Source of the DNA: Marinomonas algicola
Lineage (GTDB): Bacteria; Pseudomonadota; Gammaproteobacteria; Pseudomonadales; Marinomonadaceae
Reading direction: 5' to 3'
DNA length: 64,000 nt
NCBI RefSeq assembly: GCF_014805825.1
Contig: NZ_CP061941.1
Coordinates: 2,356,001-2,420,000, forward strand
The notes beneath the pieces were generated by a model. The model saw only the letters and a list, made by a program, of their open reading frames with translations, was not told the origin of the DNA and searched no databases. Made by a program: the position numbers and the translations under genes. Of this stretch, positions 42,774 to 52,319 are shown piece by piece; position 1 is the stretch's first letter, and each line of letters opens with the position of its first letter.

Positions 42774-44594
42774 TTATGCTGCCTGTGTAGAGCTGGTTAA
42801 AATAGGAATGCGACCTTTAATCACGCGGCCACCTGAAAGCTTGGCGATGTACTCCAGGTTGGGAAGCTGGCCTAATAACTGCGGTGGAAACATATCGCCT
42901 TCTTCCTCCATCAAGCGTTCGCCATGATTGCCGGTAAACAACGCGGGGCTGTCCGAGTTGGACGACATACCTTGAGTTTGCATGATGTACTGCAACCGAG
43001 TCTTAGGCAGGTTGTCAGTAATATACTGCTGCGTTTCGGCGTCCATCACCCGAAGGGCTATCAAGTTGTTAATGTTACCTAACACCTGACGAGCCTTAGC
43101 TTCACTGCCTGTACGAGCGGCAAAGTCAGCAAAGGTCTGAGTAGCGATCACACAACGCATTTTTGCGCCACGGCCTTTGTTGAGCAGTTGAATGAAAGGA
43201 TCGTTAACGACTTCAGCCGCTTCATCGATGAAGATATTTACGGGACGATTATCAACACCATAGTTATAGCGGTCACCGGCCACGGCGGTGAGATCCGATA
43301 AAAGCAACGAACCGATGGCGCTGCCAACCATGGCGTCGGTCAATGAATCCAAGCCGATATACGCCACTTGGGCATTGTTGATAATACGGCCAGAATCCGT
43401 TATTAACCGGCTGTCATCCACGTCGTTTGCAATCGGTGATAGCAATGGACCTAGTTCACTTGATGTGAGCATATTGAGCACCGGCATCAGTGAGGCCACC
43501 ATCTTAGAATAGTGGGTTCTATCATGCTCAAACATGCTCAATAGCCCCTCTAAATCGGTATTGGCGGCAACAGGCTGAATGCGTTCGTAGTAGAAAAGCA
43601 GCATCGCCATGGCTTGTTTAGCTAAGGTGTTGGCCTTTTCGGTAAAGCGCTTAATCTCCACACTAAAGTTCGGATACACCTGATCCCCCCAGGCTGTGAC
43701 GGCTTTTACTACCAAACCTTCTGGGCCACCTTCCAAGAATCGTCTCAGTGTTTTCAGATCAGGACGCTGTGACGTAAGCAACAAACCTTGCACGATGTTG
43801 TTCAGTGCCATTTGGCCAAAAGCTTTAAATGGATCAGCACCGGTTTCGGATGGGATTAGTGCCGCAATTCGGCTGGCAATTTCAGTGCCCCGGTTAAAGT
43901 TTCTCAGGGGATTAAGACGTACTGAATGCTCTGGAAAACCCGGATGAAAATACAGAAAGCGCTCAGGACTACCGGCGGCAATACAAGCTCGCTGCGCATT
44001 ATCCTTAAGTTCCTTGTCTCCCTTAGGGTCAATAATAATCACGGCTTCATTACGCAAAATGGCCTGGGTGATCATCGCATCAAAGCATCGGGTTTTTCCG
44101 GCACCGGTCGTACCGACAATTAAGGTGTGCCCCTCAGTGTGACCAACTGGCTGGTACACATCTTCTTCTTTGGGCTCAACACCATGAATCCAGGTCGAGC
44201 CCATTTGCTTGCCGTGACCCTGGTTAAGCAAGGTTTGCTTATCACGCTTTAGGATTTCATAAGCGCGTTGGGCATGGCGTTGGTCCCACTCAAAGCCATA
44301 ACCTAACCACAATTCATCAGGATGTTTTGCCATCACTTTTTGCAAATGCGACAGCGCCATAAAAGCCAATGGTTTGCCTTTTAGCCCCTTCTGCAACTTA
44401 TAAAGACGATAAGCCTCAGGCAGGCGGTACAACGCCATGCCCGAGGAAATCCCTGTCATCCACCAAAATGACTCAGGTGGTAGCTCAGTCAGCATTTCTG
44501 CGGCAATAGCCCCAGTGGCCCCAACCAGCCAACCTGCTGCTGCCATGGCCTCATAGTTCGTGCGCCAGGGCATTTCGTATGCGTTTTCTTTCAT
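42774..44594 (-). CDS. traD: TraD, type IV coupling protein
   Basis: 606 aa. Two membrane helices lie near the N-terminus (about 14-55). A VirD4/TraD motor follows, with Walker A GTTGAGKTR (about residue 162) and Walker B VNIFIDEAAEVVN. It brings the relaxase-DNA complex to the secretion channel. It follows traI and is the usual SXT partner of the MobH relaxase. Confidence 0.94.
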   Translation of the reverse strand: MKENAYEMPWRTNYEAMAAAGWLVGATGAIAAEMLTELPPESFWWMTGISSGMALYRLPEAYRLYKLQKGLKGKPLAFMALSHLQKVMAKHPDELWLGYGFEWDQRHAQRAYEILKRDKQTLLNQGHGKQMGSTWIHGVEPKEEDVYQPVGHTEGHTLIVGTTGAGKTRCFDAMITQAILRNEAVIIIDPKGDKELKDNAQRACIAAGSPERFLYFHPGFPEHSVRLNPLRNFNRGTEIASRIAALIPSETGADPFKAFGQMALNNIVQGLLLTSQRPDLKTLRRFLEGGPEGLVVKAVTAWGDQVYPNFSVEIKRFTEKANTLAKQAMAMLLFYYERIQPVAANTDLEGLLSMFEHDRTHYSKMVASLMPVLNMLTSSELGPLLSPIANDVDDSRLITDSGRIINNAQVAYIGLDSLTDAMVGSAIGSLLLSDLTAVAGDRYNYGVDNRPVNIFIDEAAEVVNDPFIQLLNKGRGAKMRCVIATQTFADFAARTGSEAKARQVLGNINNLIALRVMDAETQQYITDNLPKTRLQYIMQTQGMSSNSDSPALFTGNHGERLMEEEGDMFPPQLLGQLPNLEYIAKLSGGRVIKGRIPILTSSTQAA

Positions 44595-44641
44595 TCATGC
44601 TCCGCAAATAACCGTTTGCAATCCGCTTAATTTCAAATGGA

Positions 44642-46792
44642 TTAAGGTTTAGCGTGAGCGGTAAACAGAACCGTTTCCCCCTCATCAAACTGGCATTCGT
44701 CACTGGCCGAGATCCCCCGAAGCAGCTGTCCGGCTGGAATGCCATGCTCATTGGCGACTTGGCGTAAGGTTTGAATCGTGACGCGAATACCATCGGCACT
44801 ATGATCCACGTCTGGGTAATCGCCATCGGTCAGTAAGATGGGCAAATCTTTCACAAAATTAACCATCTGTTGGCGCTGCGCGTGTTTAGGGTCTGTACAT
44901 GAGTTCGTATTGGGCGCTATCGGCTTTTGCTTACGCTCCGCTCTTGTGGCGGGCTCCTTTGCTTGGCCATTGGTTGTCTCAGTTCGACTCGGCCGCTGTG
45001 AAGCCTCATCGTTCTGAATTGCTGACACTGTTTCTGCATCTTGATTGGAGAGATCTATCAGTGCAGTTAGCCCTTTAGAAATCGATACTTTCAGAAGCAA
45101 CCCTTGCTCCTGAACGCCACCTTTCGTAGTCACAGTTCTGGCCTTACGTGTCGGGTTTGCTGGATCTAGTTCAAGCCAGTCTAATCGACTGAGTTCAGCA
45201 AGCAGTTTTCGGGGAGCACACCAATGTCTTACGGCATCGGGATAGCGGATCAGGACTTGCTCACCAACCACAACCAACGCACTGCTGGCCTCTGGAAGCC
45301 ACGCCAAAGATTCAGGTAGATTCAATGCTGCTACGTTTTGCTGGTTTACGTTATCTGTGATAGCAGCATCGTATGAATGGTGAGGCTTTTCACATCCACC
45401 ACCCGGAACGTTTTCATTTTTCTGAAGGTGATTAACATCACTAGCATGACAAAGTTCATCATCTTGTTCGGACGGTTTTGTCGATGGCGACTTTGCCAAA
45501 CTGCTATGTTCGATAGATGATGACGCTTCAGGCAAGCCTGGCTGCTCACTGGAATGGCTCTGAGGTTCTGCTTGTGTTTGCTGTGTTGCTTCCCACTCTG
45601 ATTTGTTAAACAGTGTCACACCACTTGGTACATTCGAGCTGAACAATAAATCGGCCTCAGATATATGCAGCATGGGTAACCAGATTGGCTTGTCGTCTTT
45701 GATCAGCACTTCAGGGGCTAGGCTTTCATATCGCTCATTTGAGGAGGATTTAATGGCCAATCCTCGCTCAATGAGGATGTCCGCAAGGGTATCGGGATCT
45801 CTTGGGATGCCTGGTATCTTGTCTTTGGCCAACAGCTCAATGATGTCCTTAGCCGCGCTTTTCCAGACCAGGTAAAGATTGGTTGATTGATTCGATTTTC
45901 GTAACCAGACTCTGGCGTCTCGCTGATTGACCAGCCACTGGGAACTGGCAAGTAATCGCCTCATGGCATCAAGTAGATAGCGTTCGACTGGGACACCAAG
46001 GGCATTGTCGTCAACGGAAATTCGTTGAGCTTTCAGGTCTCGCTGGACACTGGTTTGGTCAGCTTCAATAACCAATTTAGACAGGACATGCTCGGGATCG
46101 GTATTGCCAATTGCCTCCAGCATGGCTTGCAAAATTTCAGGGCCTGGCTGGGTTAACCAGGTGAGCAACTCAGGTGTCATCACCCGGTTTAACACCAGAA
46201 TTGAAAATTGCTCGTGCCGCTTGCACCGTCCGTCGCGCCAGCGAATGAAATAGCGTTCAATGCTGTTATTTGTGGTCCACTGGGATAAGGTTTCTAAAAA
46301 AGGGTTCCACTGATAGCGTCCATCTTCGTCCGTGATGGACAAGTCTGAAACGGGTTTACCAATATCGTGGAACAAACCGCCAAGAGCAGCCGCAACACGC
46401 CACCTTGGCTCTAGCTCTTTTTTCTCAACCGGTGTGCCACTGGCAACAAAGATGATCCCTTCAGCTGCTTGTGCCGCCCAGAAAGCAACTTCCAACGAAT
46501 GACGTAATAGACCACCTGCACCACTGTGATGATGATGCTCAGAAGCTGGCAACAAATGAACATAAGCAGCCAGATGATCAATGCAGGGCTGAATCAGCCT
46601 TTGAAACTCACGCTGATTAAAGCCAAGTACCTGGCGCAGTTTGGCAATTAGTTCGTCTTGTGTGGACTGCAAATCTTCAGGTGATGCAGCTGGCAACCCT
46701 TTTAGAAATGGCGGATAGCGTGGAATGTCTGCATCCAGTTGAGATGACAGCTCTGTTAGTGCTTTGGTTTGAAAAAATAGGTTTTTAAACAT
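44642..46792 (-). CDS. traI: TraI, MobH-family relaxase
   Basis: 716 aa. The N-terminal relaxase domain has SEHHHHSGAGGLLRHSLEVAFWAA (about residue 86) and GGLFHDIGKPVSD (about 139), the metal-binding HD-type core of MobH relaxases. Residues about 400-490 are low-complexity Ser/Gln/Glu-rich. The C-terminal part has a second folded domain (LPESLAWLPEASSALVVVGEQVLIRYP). It nicks oriT and leads the strand into the recipient. It is first in the traI-traD operon and borders HS5. Confidence 0.93.
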   Translation of the reverse strand: MFKNLFFQTKALTELSSQLDADIPRYPPFLKGLPAASPEDLQSTQDELIAKLRQVLGFNQREFQRLIQPCIDHLAAYVHLLPASEHHHHSGAGGLLRHSLEVAFWAAQAAEGIIFVASGTPVEKKELEPRWRVAAALGGLFHDIGKPVSDLSITDEDGRYQWNPFLETLSQWTTNNSIERYFIRWRDGRCKRHEQFSILVLNRVMTPELLTWLTQPGPEILQAMLEAIGNTDPEHVLSKLVIEADQTSVQRDLKAQRISVDDNALGVPVERYLLDAMRRLLASSQWLVNQRDARVWLRKSNQSTNLYLVWKSAAKDIIELLAKDKIPGIPRDPDTLADILIERGLAIKSSSNERYESLAPEVLIKDDKPIWLPMLHISEADLLFSSNVPSGVTLFNKSEWEATQQTQAEPQSHSSEQPGLPEASSSIEHSSLAKSPSTKPSEQDDELCHASDVNHLQKNENVPGGGCEKPHHSYDAAITDNVNQQNVAALNLPESLAWLPEASSALVVVGEQVLIRYPDAVRHWCAPRKLLAELSRLDWLELDPANPTRKARTVTTKGGVQEQGLLLKVSISKGLTALIDLSNQDAETVSAIQNDEASQRPSRTETTNGQAKEPATRAERKQKPIAPNTNSCTDPKHAQRQQMVNFVKDLPILLTDGDYPDVDHSADGIRVTIQTLRQVANEHGIPAGQLLRGISASDECQFDEGETVLFTAHAKP

Positions 46793-46795
46793 AGT

Positions 46796-46824
46796 GAACC
46801 TCCGACACGATAGTGTGAAGGTTC
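46796..46824 (-). promoter_or_regulatory. Hairpin over the traI ribosome-binding site
   Basis: GAACCT pairs with AGGTTC, with an inner ACAC/GTGT, directly before the ATG. The GGAGG of traI lies within the stem. The layout is like the proximal hairpin of the ssb-operon leaders, though without the distal hairpin. Confidence 0.55.
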
Positions 46825-46908
46825 AATCTGGCGTTGCCGGTTGATTAGACTCAAAAATCCGATATGTATTAACACATATGCCATAAATGCCCGAGGGAGC
46901 TTATTAAG

Positions 46909-47622
46909 CTAAGGCGTATTTCTACTTGGACTTTTAGTTTTTTTCCCAACTCTCCTTTTGGGTTTTTCAATCGGTGTAAAAGCTTCTTGTAGGTGATGGC
47001 GAAACCATCTGCGGCGCTCAACTTGACGAAACTCGTTCAAGACAAACCGATAGTCACACGAGCCAAGACGATCACCACAACCACATGGACAAGGTAATTT
47101 ATTTGCCTCACGCTTGCGCAAACCTAACGCTTTCAGTGCCCGTAGAACCGATGCTTTACCATTAACATTGAACAACTGAGAATAATCATCAATCAGGCCT
47201 TTCTCACCATGGTCCAGTTCGCCATAGGGAAAGTTGCCAAATTCAACCCTATGGGACACCGAATAAAGAAACCTGACAACAATCTTTTCGAAAAAGGTTG
47301 TCAATGACGAGTCGGTTTTCAAAATTGACTTAATTTTCAGGTCTGAGCCAAGACAAAATGATCCATCAGAGTAAGTATGGAAGTCCTGATTACGAGGAAA
47401 GTAACCAGCGGTATCAAACACCACTGGTAAAGCCCTAGGATAATCACTTGGGCATACAATCCTTAGAGAAAATGTTCGCTCTATAAACCGACTTCCAGCT
47501 AGCTGTGCTTTTAACTGATACTCTCCCTGTAACTCAACCTTATCTGCATGGACGTCTACTAATCTAATGTTCGGATAGGCCGAGAGAAAAGCCTCTAGGC
47601 CTACAGCCTTCCAGTGCTTCAT
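46909..47622 (-). CDS. CBASS E2-like protein (Cap2-related), 237 aa
   Basis: Residues 1-130 fit an E2 ubiquitin-conjugating fold: a beta-meander with FSLRIVCPSDYPRALPVVFD, then HTYSDGSFCLGSDL, whose Cys (C90) is the likely catalytic residue. A C-terminal CPCGCGDRLGSC knuckle (C178, C180, C182, C189) may bind zinc. Type II-short CBASS loci encode such stand-alone E2 proteins that modify the CD-NTase. The ATG follows the CD-NTase stop with no gap. This matches a CD-NTase/E2/Cap5 locus, with no E1 or JAB gene. Confidence 0.84.
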   Translation of the reverse strand: MKHWKAVGLEAFLSAYPNIRLVDVHADKVELQGEYQLKAQLAGSRFIERTFSLRIVCPSDYPRALPVVFDTAGYFPRNQDFHTYSDGSFCLGSDLKIKSILKTDSSLTTFFEKIVVRFLYSVSHRVEFGNFPYGELDHGEKGLIDDYSQLFNVNGKASVLRALKALGLRKREANKLPCPCGCGDRLGSCDYRFVLNEFRQVERRRWFRHHLQEAFTPIEKPKRRVGKKTKSPSRNTP

Positions 47623-48812
47623 CTATTGCTTAAACCATGGCTTTGGATCAGATGATTGAATTGCGAAAGTTGGTTTTGCTGTCACCGCCGGAATACCCAA
47701 GAGACGTGCTACCGAACTTGAATCAAGCTTCAAATCCAAACCATTTTGCGCCGCATTTACTATTCGTTGCGTATCATCACTTGAGCAAAGAGCACTAAAA
47801 TCAGCTCTAGCTTGATACAGCCATTTATAAAAGTTTTCTTGTAATCGGTATTGAGCAGATTTTTCGTCATACCACTTGTCTGCAAAATCTTCGGCTGGGT
47901 TGACTGGGTTCGGAATCATTGGCGCTTGTGCAGAAATATGGTCATCCATCTCGGAGAGCACCGTATTCAACGCTGAAGCCAAATCACTTTCACCTTTATA
48001 TGATTTAGCAGCCATGTAGTGATGATTACCGATATTGGCTTACTATCCTCATTGTTTTTAAACATAGTGTCACGATGACGCTTCAATAATTGGATCACCT
48101 GCTGTAAGGGTGTCTTCCATTGATAATATGGCAGACTATCTATACTGGCTTTAAATCGCATTTCACGTTCGTTTATTACTAACCGTGCCGTCTTCATGCG
48201 CGTTTCAAACCATCGAGCATATCCTTCAGGATTGCTGATACGCCAGTTTTCATTCACAACTGCATAAGTGAAATCTGTGTTGTCGGTAATCGAAACTGCA
48301 AGCTGAGACACGTTTTGAGCCAAGTTTTCATCAAACTTAGAGTTTTCGACCATCCGCTTTTTCAACAGGCCTCTTCTTGTATCACTCTCTGGCACACACG
48401 GAACTATGTCCATGTGAAAGCTAAGCCCATCGGCATACTCTAAGCGCCAACAGCGTTTCTTCTCGGATAGCTCTTCCTTAATGCCTCTGGCGTTTCTATA
48501 AAGCTCTAATTCATGACCGACTAGGTGCTTTAGTTGCTTTTGAGTGATAGACGTTTTATCCAGGCCACGCCGAAGATTGCACCCCATGTCTAGGTCATAC
48601 TGTTCTTCTGAATCGGGCCTAATCGCCGTACCTAGACGAAAGGAACCTTGAGAAAACACGTGGGGATCAAAATTCACGCATGTTGACTCTGGGCGATGTA
48701 ACCAATCGCCTAGATCCTTATAGCGTTTTTCAGCCTTTTCATAAGCACTGTCAGGTAGCTCAATTTTTTCGAGAATTGTGTTTAGAACATCGTTACTTTT
48801 GCTATTACTCAT
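47623..48812 (-). CDS. CBASS CD-NTase (cGAS/DncV-like), split by an apparent frameshift
   Basis: The first frame (48812-47967) has the nucleotidyltransferase core: GSFRLGT (56-62), D73-x-D75 in QYDLDMG and the third Asp in FHMDIVP (D135). After SVIIT (about 48010) it shifts into WLLNH... and stops, while the next frame, from 48015, continues naturally (AAKSYKGESDLASALNTVL to the end at 47623). Adding one base near 48005-48012 would give one protein of about 396 aa, the normal CD-NTase size. The enzyme would make a cyclic nucleotide on infection and activate the HNH-SAVED protein. As written the C-terminal third is separated, so the gene is either inactive, recoded, or affected by a sequencing error. 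Confidence 0.85.
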
Positions 48813-49959
48813 ATAGATCTCCTCGAAGCTCGATTGCCATTACAAATTGTTGTGTTTTTATGTCGTGGTCATAAATAAGCCATGGCATATCAGCCTTAGG
48901 CATTCTGGCCCGTCCTAATTCGACGGCACACGATACTGGCATCACAGGAAAAATTTGCAGTGGCGTCGCATCCCCGTGTGTATTTTTGATTTCAACAATC
49001 AGCTTTCTTATGCACTTTCTGAACAAGGAGAGCTGCTGCTTTGACTGCATGAAATCATTATGAGGCTGCTTTATAGTCACTTCCCAAATCGATGTATCTG
49101 GCCCTATAACCCGAGTAATTCGCTCATGCGACACATGGTCACTCAAAGAAAGTACCAGGGCTGGCTTTCCCTCCATATTTTGAGGTCTGTTGATGATGTA
49201 CTCAAAATCATCTGAACAGTCTTGCCAAAACCAGCCTTTAGGCTCTCGATGCAGCTGATAAGTCTCGACGTCAATTTTGTCGGTGAGCAAAGCGCCAAGT
49301 TTTATTAACAATGGTTGAGGAGCTAACGCGAACAATGAAAAATGCTTACAAGAATCCTCTTCGATAATCGATGAAATTTTACTTTGAAAACGCTTCGTTA
49401 GGTGTTGCGACTCTGCTTGCCAATATTGTTCAGAGTGATCCTTCAGCTCTGATACCATGGATAGGGTCACTGGCTTTTCAGTTGCCGGATACCAATTCGG
49501 AAACATTGCCTCAACACAACCGTGATAATTAATCGGTGATCTTTCAGTTCCAATATTGGCACCATATAAAACAACATTTGATTTGCGATCAGGATCAATG
49601 CCTGTGAGTATTTCTATACGTTGCTCATGCTGCATTTTCCAACTAATCAAGAGATCGGCTGGATACCTATCCTCGCTGCCTTTCTGATCAATTTTTTTGT
49701 GACAGTCATAGCACATCAACATGAGGTTGCTGACGTCATTCAAGCTGGTTGGCTTAGTTTTAAAGAGTCCCCAACCACGAGGCCCATTCTCAGAAAATGC
49801 GTAAATATGAGCATTTTGAGAGACATTGACCGATTCCTGGGTCACCGCTGATTTGTATAGCAACTTATTACACCCGCTAAACTGACAACGCGCAGCGGCA
49901 CGAGCCCAAAGTTCTCGCTCAACAGGGCGCTTAATGTGCCTCGTGACTTCAACGACCAT
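48805..49959 (-). CDS. cap5: CBASS effector, HNH endonuclease with SAVED domain (Cap5-like)
   Basis: 384 aa. The N-terminal HNH nuclease has C25..C30, AHIYAFS (H51) and NLMLMCYDCHKKID (N78, C83, C86, H87), a Cap5-type zinc-bound beta-beta-alpha metal fold. The C-terminal SAVED domain (from about 150; HGDATPLQIFPVMPVSCAVELGRARMPKADMPWLIYD) senses the cyclic nucleotide. Activated Cap5 degrades DNA and kills the infected cell. It is the first gene of the CBASS operon and overlaps the CD-NTase gene by 8 bp. Confidence 0.93.
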   Translation of the reverse strand: MVVEVTRHIKRPVERELWARAAARCQFSGCNKLLYKSAVTQESVNVSQNAHIYAFSENGPRGWGLFKTKPTSLNDVSNLMLMCYDCHKKIDQKGSEDRYPADLLISWKMQHEQRIEILTGIDPDRKSNVVLYGANIGTERSPINYHGCVEAMFPNWYPATEKPVTLSMVSELKDHSEQYWQAESQHLTKRFQSKISSIIEEDSCKHFSLFALAPQPLLIKLGALLTDKIDVETYQLHREPKGWFWQDCSDDFEYIINRPQNMEGKPALVLSLSDHVSHERITRVIGPDTSIWEVTIKQPHNDFMQSKQQLSLFRKCIRKLIVEIKNTHGDATPLQIFPVMPVSCAVELGRARMPKADMPWLIYDHDIKTQQFVMAIELRGDLYE

Positions 49960-49968
49960 TCAAAACTC

Positions 49969-50337
49969 CTATAGTTTGCCAATTAACGGAAGTGAGCGCG
50001 GTGTTGTCGCATCACAGAGCAAATGGCTTACATAAGCACATCCGGCTATTAGCCCCAGCCCGCGAAGACACTTATCAATTGCCTCTTCCGGTTGCCACTC
50101 ATACAAATGTTTGAGACCAACACCTAGTGCAGTTAACACCAATAGACTGTGGCAAAACTGGCGATGGTGAGGGTTACCCAAAGAGGGTTCCAAAATATCT
50201 GGAAGCTTGCCAAATAGAGAGCCAACCGTAATGGCAGTTACAGGATGGTGACTGACAGCTTGTTTTTTGTTGTCCGCCAAGGCAACGGTTAAACCAACCG
50301 CAGCCCCGACGGCCAAATGGGTTTTACCATTAGCCAA
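49969..50337 (-). CDS. YdjM/DUF457-like membrane metal-dependent hydrolase, about 122 aa
   Basis: Starting at the TTG at 50337, which has AAGGAG seven bases upstream, the product begins MANGKTHLAVG and has GSLFGKLPDILEPSLGNPHHRQFCHSLLVL, the His/Asp pattern of the YdjM family, and hydrophobic helices. The ATG at 50358 would overlap the previous gene by 20 bp. It is translationally coupled to the small gene upstream. Why this pair sits beside CBASS is not known. A membrane-damaging or repair role is speculation. Confidence 0.72.
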   Translation of the reverse strand: MANGKTHLAVGAAVGLTVALADNKKQAVSHHPVTAITVGSLFGKLPDILEPSLGNPHHRQFCHSLLVLTALGVGLKHLYEWQPEEAIDKCLRGLGLIAGCAYVSHLLCDATTPRSLPLIGKL

Positions 50338-50338
50338 A

Positions 50339-50512
50339 CTATTTCTCCTTCCTGACACCTTTAAAAGGTGTTTTGTCGGATGTCTTTACATCCATGAATC
50401 GACCAGTATCAGCATCTCGCTTTACCCAATGTCCGCTTGGCGTCTGAGTCTGAGATCTACCTTTAACGGCACCGTTTCTGTGCCCGTCACCTGATGGGGG
50501 ATTTGTAGCCAT
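50339..50512 (-). CDS. Small basic protein, 57 aa
   Basis: It starts at the ATG at 50512 with AGGAGG four to five bases upstream. The product is hydrophilic and basic (NPPSGDGHRNGAVKGRSQTQTPSGHWVKRDADTGRFMD), ending KGVRKEK, with no domain I can name. Its stop overlaps the Shine-Dalgarno/start of the YdjM-like gene, so the two form a pair. Confidence 0.6.
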   Translation of the reverse strand: MATNPPSGDGHRNGAVKGRSQTQTPSGHWVKRDADTGRFMDVKTSDKTPFKGVRKEK

Positions 50513-50641
50513 AAAGCCTCCTATTCTGCTTAACTTAATCACATTTATCAGATATTAATAAAAAAGATCCAAAGGATCTGATCAAATAATAAACTTCAAT
50601 TCTGATTAACGCAAGCAGATTAACCAGAAAATCAAAAAAAA

Positions 50642-51193
50642 CTACAAAATTGATCGGTAGACAAATTCCAGTCCACCTGACTCTGCCACTTCTTTTTGAC
50701 CTAACACAAGACCTGTAGCATGAAGCTTCTTCAATCGACCACTGGCATTCTGTGCTGAAATGTCAAAGTGCTTAGATACATGTGACGAAGTCACTGTCTT
50801 TTTTGCAATAACAAAATCTAGAAGCTCTTTGACAGTCGCACTGAGTTTTACACCAAGTACTTCGTAACCGCTATCGCTCTTTACTAGAAGAGGTTGATCC
50901 TTGGCTGTAGCGCCATAAGACCAATTATCCAGAAGGTCACGACTCGGTACATTAGAAAGGTAAAAACCTTTTTCTCCTTTCAATGCTTTAGCCAACGAGA
51001 TTACACTTTCACGAGGAAATGAAGCATCAGTGAATCGAATGCCTTCCAAGCTGATAGCAAAAATATCGCATGACGGGTGACCATCAACGATCTTTTTAAT
51101 CTTCACATAGGCTTCACTACCTTCATCGTTACCAAAGGCATGGTCAGAATCTACGACTTCTGAAAGAAGAATTTTATGAGTTAACTGTTTCAT
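50642..51193 (-). CDS. STAS-like DUF4325 protein with C-terminal winged helix, 183 aa
   Basis: Residues about 1-100 resemble the DUF4325/STAS-like fold (FAISLEGIRFTDASFPRESVISLAKAL, with the conserved F-x-D-x-S-F turn). Residues about 115-180 look like a helix-turn-helix (KTVTSSHVSKHFDISAQNASGRLKKLHATGLV). STAS proteins are partners of histidine-kinase-type ATPases, and the gene before it encodes one. The pair is separated by 22 bp. A partner-switch or sensing unit is inferred. Function is not described to my knowledge. Confidence 0.7.
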   Translation of the reverse strand: MKQLTHKILLSEVVDSDHAFGNDEGSEAYVKIKKIVDGHPSCDIFAISLEGIRFTDASFPRESVISLAKALKGEKGFYLSNVPSRDLLDNWSYGATAKDQPLLVKSDSGYEVLGVKLSATVKELLDFVIAKKTVTSSHVSKHFDISAQNASGRLKKLHATGLVLGQKEVAESGGLEFVYRSIL

Positions 51194-51215
51194 CTGCTTA
51201 AGTTGACACTATTTA

Positions 51216-52301
51216 TCAGAAATTGTCAACATAGAAGTCAAAACAGATATGGGTTCCTGTGATAGGGACCAACCCCCGATCTTCAGAAACATTGATGAGT
51301 TGTCCCTTCGAGTATTCCAAAGCCAATGAGAAAGTTAGCTGCCTAATAACAATGATAACTTTCTCTTTGCTAGCGTGCTCTCGACTACTCTTAAAGCCTA
51401 GCCCCCGGCCTTTACCAAAGCGACTAACCTCACCAGATGTAAATGCTTTTTGAACGAGCGCAATGTCATTCTCAACAGTTTCCGCTGAAAACTGTGCGTA
51501 CAACTTCGGATGTTCACTTTGTAACGTTGTTCTCAAGGTAGCGGCAATACCTAAACCAGAGTCGGATATGACTGTTTGAATATGCTTTGGCTTATTATAC
51601 GGTCGATACACTTGCAGACCTGCTAGTCCAGGTATTTTGGATTCACTGTGATCAGTAACGTTGCCTACAAGCTCTGAAAAAACAGTCTTAGCCGCTAAGA
51701 AATAGCTAGCTGAAGAATGCTCTACAAACCTGTCGCCCAAACGAATTACAAGCTCCTTGTTTTGGGTTGGCTGTGCAATTTCTCCTAGTTCGACCAAGGT
51801 ATCGCTATTATCCCGATAAGTTTTAGCAGCTGACAAAACGGGCCTTTCAGGAAGACAAGTGACACTTTGATTAAGATAATCAAAGAAGCCATTTCTGCTG
51901 AAAAAACTGTGAGTATTAGGACATGCTGTAGTATCCATCACCACATCCTTCCCATTAGCAGTAAGCTGATTCGCCAGAGCAAGAAAACGGGCCAATGCTA
52001 TCAGCAAAAACTTACAATCGATGCCGAATTTAAATGTTACCTTTGTGGCATCTTTTTGGTACGCAAGCTTACCGATAGCACTTTCAAAGGCTTTCTCATC
52101 AATCCAACCTGTACCGAAATCAATTTCCACATGCTGAGCCCGTATCAGGCACCATTCATGATTTGAGTTTTTCACAAACGTATCCTGGTTTTTGTGAAGA
52201 AACGAGTTCACTTGGGACTTATCCAGCCCCAGCTCCTTGGCAATTTGACGTCCTTTCAGGCTTGGTGACCCATCTAATAACTCTGAGACTGCCTTCAGCA
52301 A
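51216..52301 (-). CDS. GHKL-type ATPase with N-terminal helix-turn-helix, 361 aa
   Basis: The N-terminal 50 residues look like a small HTH (SPSLKGRQIAKELGLDKSQVNSFLHK). The C-terminal half has the GHKL signature: N-box FSELVGNVTDHS (about 225), G1 ISDSGLGIA and G2 RFGKGRGLGFKS. There is no phosphotransfer His or sensor region, so it is more like an anti-sigma/STAS kinase or a MORC-like ATPase than a sensor kinase. It forms a two-gene unit with the DUF4325 protein, located between hsdR and the CBASS cluster. It may be a regulator of the island or a defence system of its own. Confidence 0.72.
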   Translation of the reverse strand: MLKAVSELLDGSPSLKGRQIAKELGLDKSQVNSFLHKNQDTFVKNSNHEWCLIRAQHVEIDFGTGWIDEKAFESAIGKLAYQKDATKVTFKFGIDCKFLLIALARFLALANQLTANGKDVVMDTTACPNTHSFFSRNGFFDYLNQSVTCLPERPVLSAAKTYRDNSDTLVELGEIAQPTQNKELVIRLGDRFVEHSSASYFLAAKTVFSELVGNVTDHSESKIPGLAGLQVYRPYNKPKHIQTVISDSGLGIAATLRTTLQSEHPKLYAQFSAETVENDIALVQKAFTSGEVSRFGKGRGLGFKSSREHASKEKVIIVIRQLTFSLALEYSKGQLINVSEDRGLVPITGTHICFDFYVDNF

Positions 52302-52319
52302 ACCATCACTCCTTTCTAC

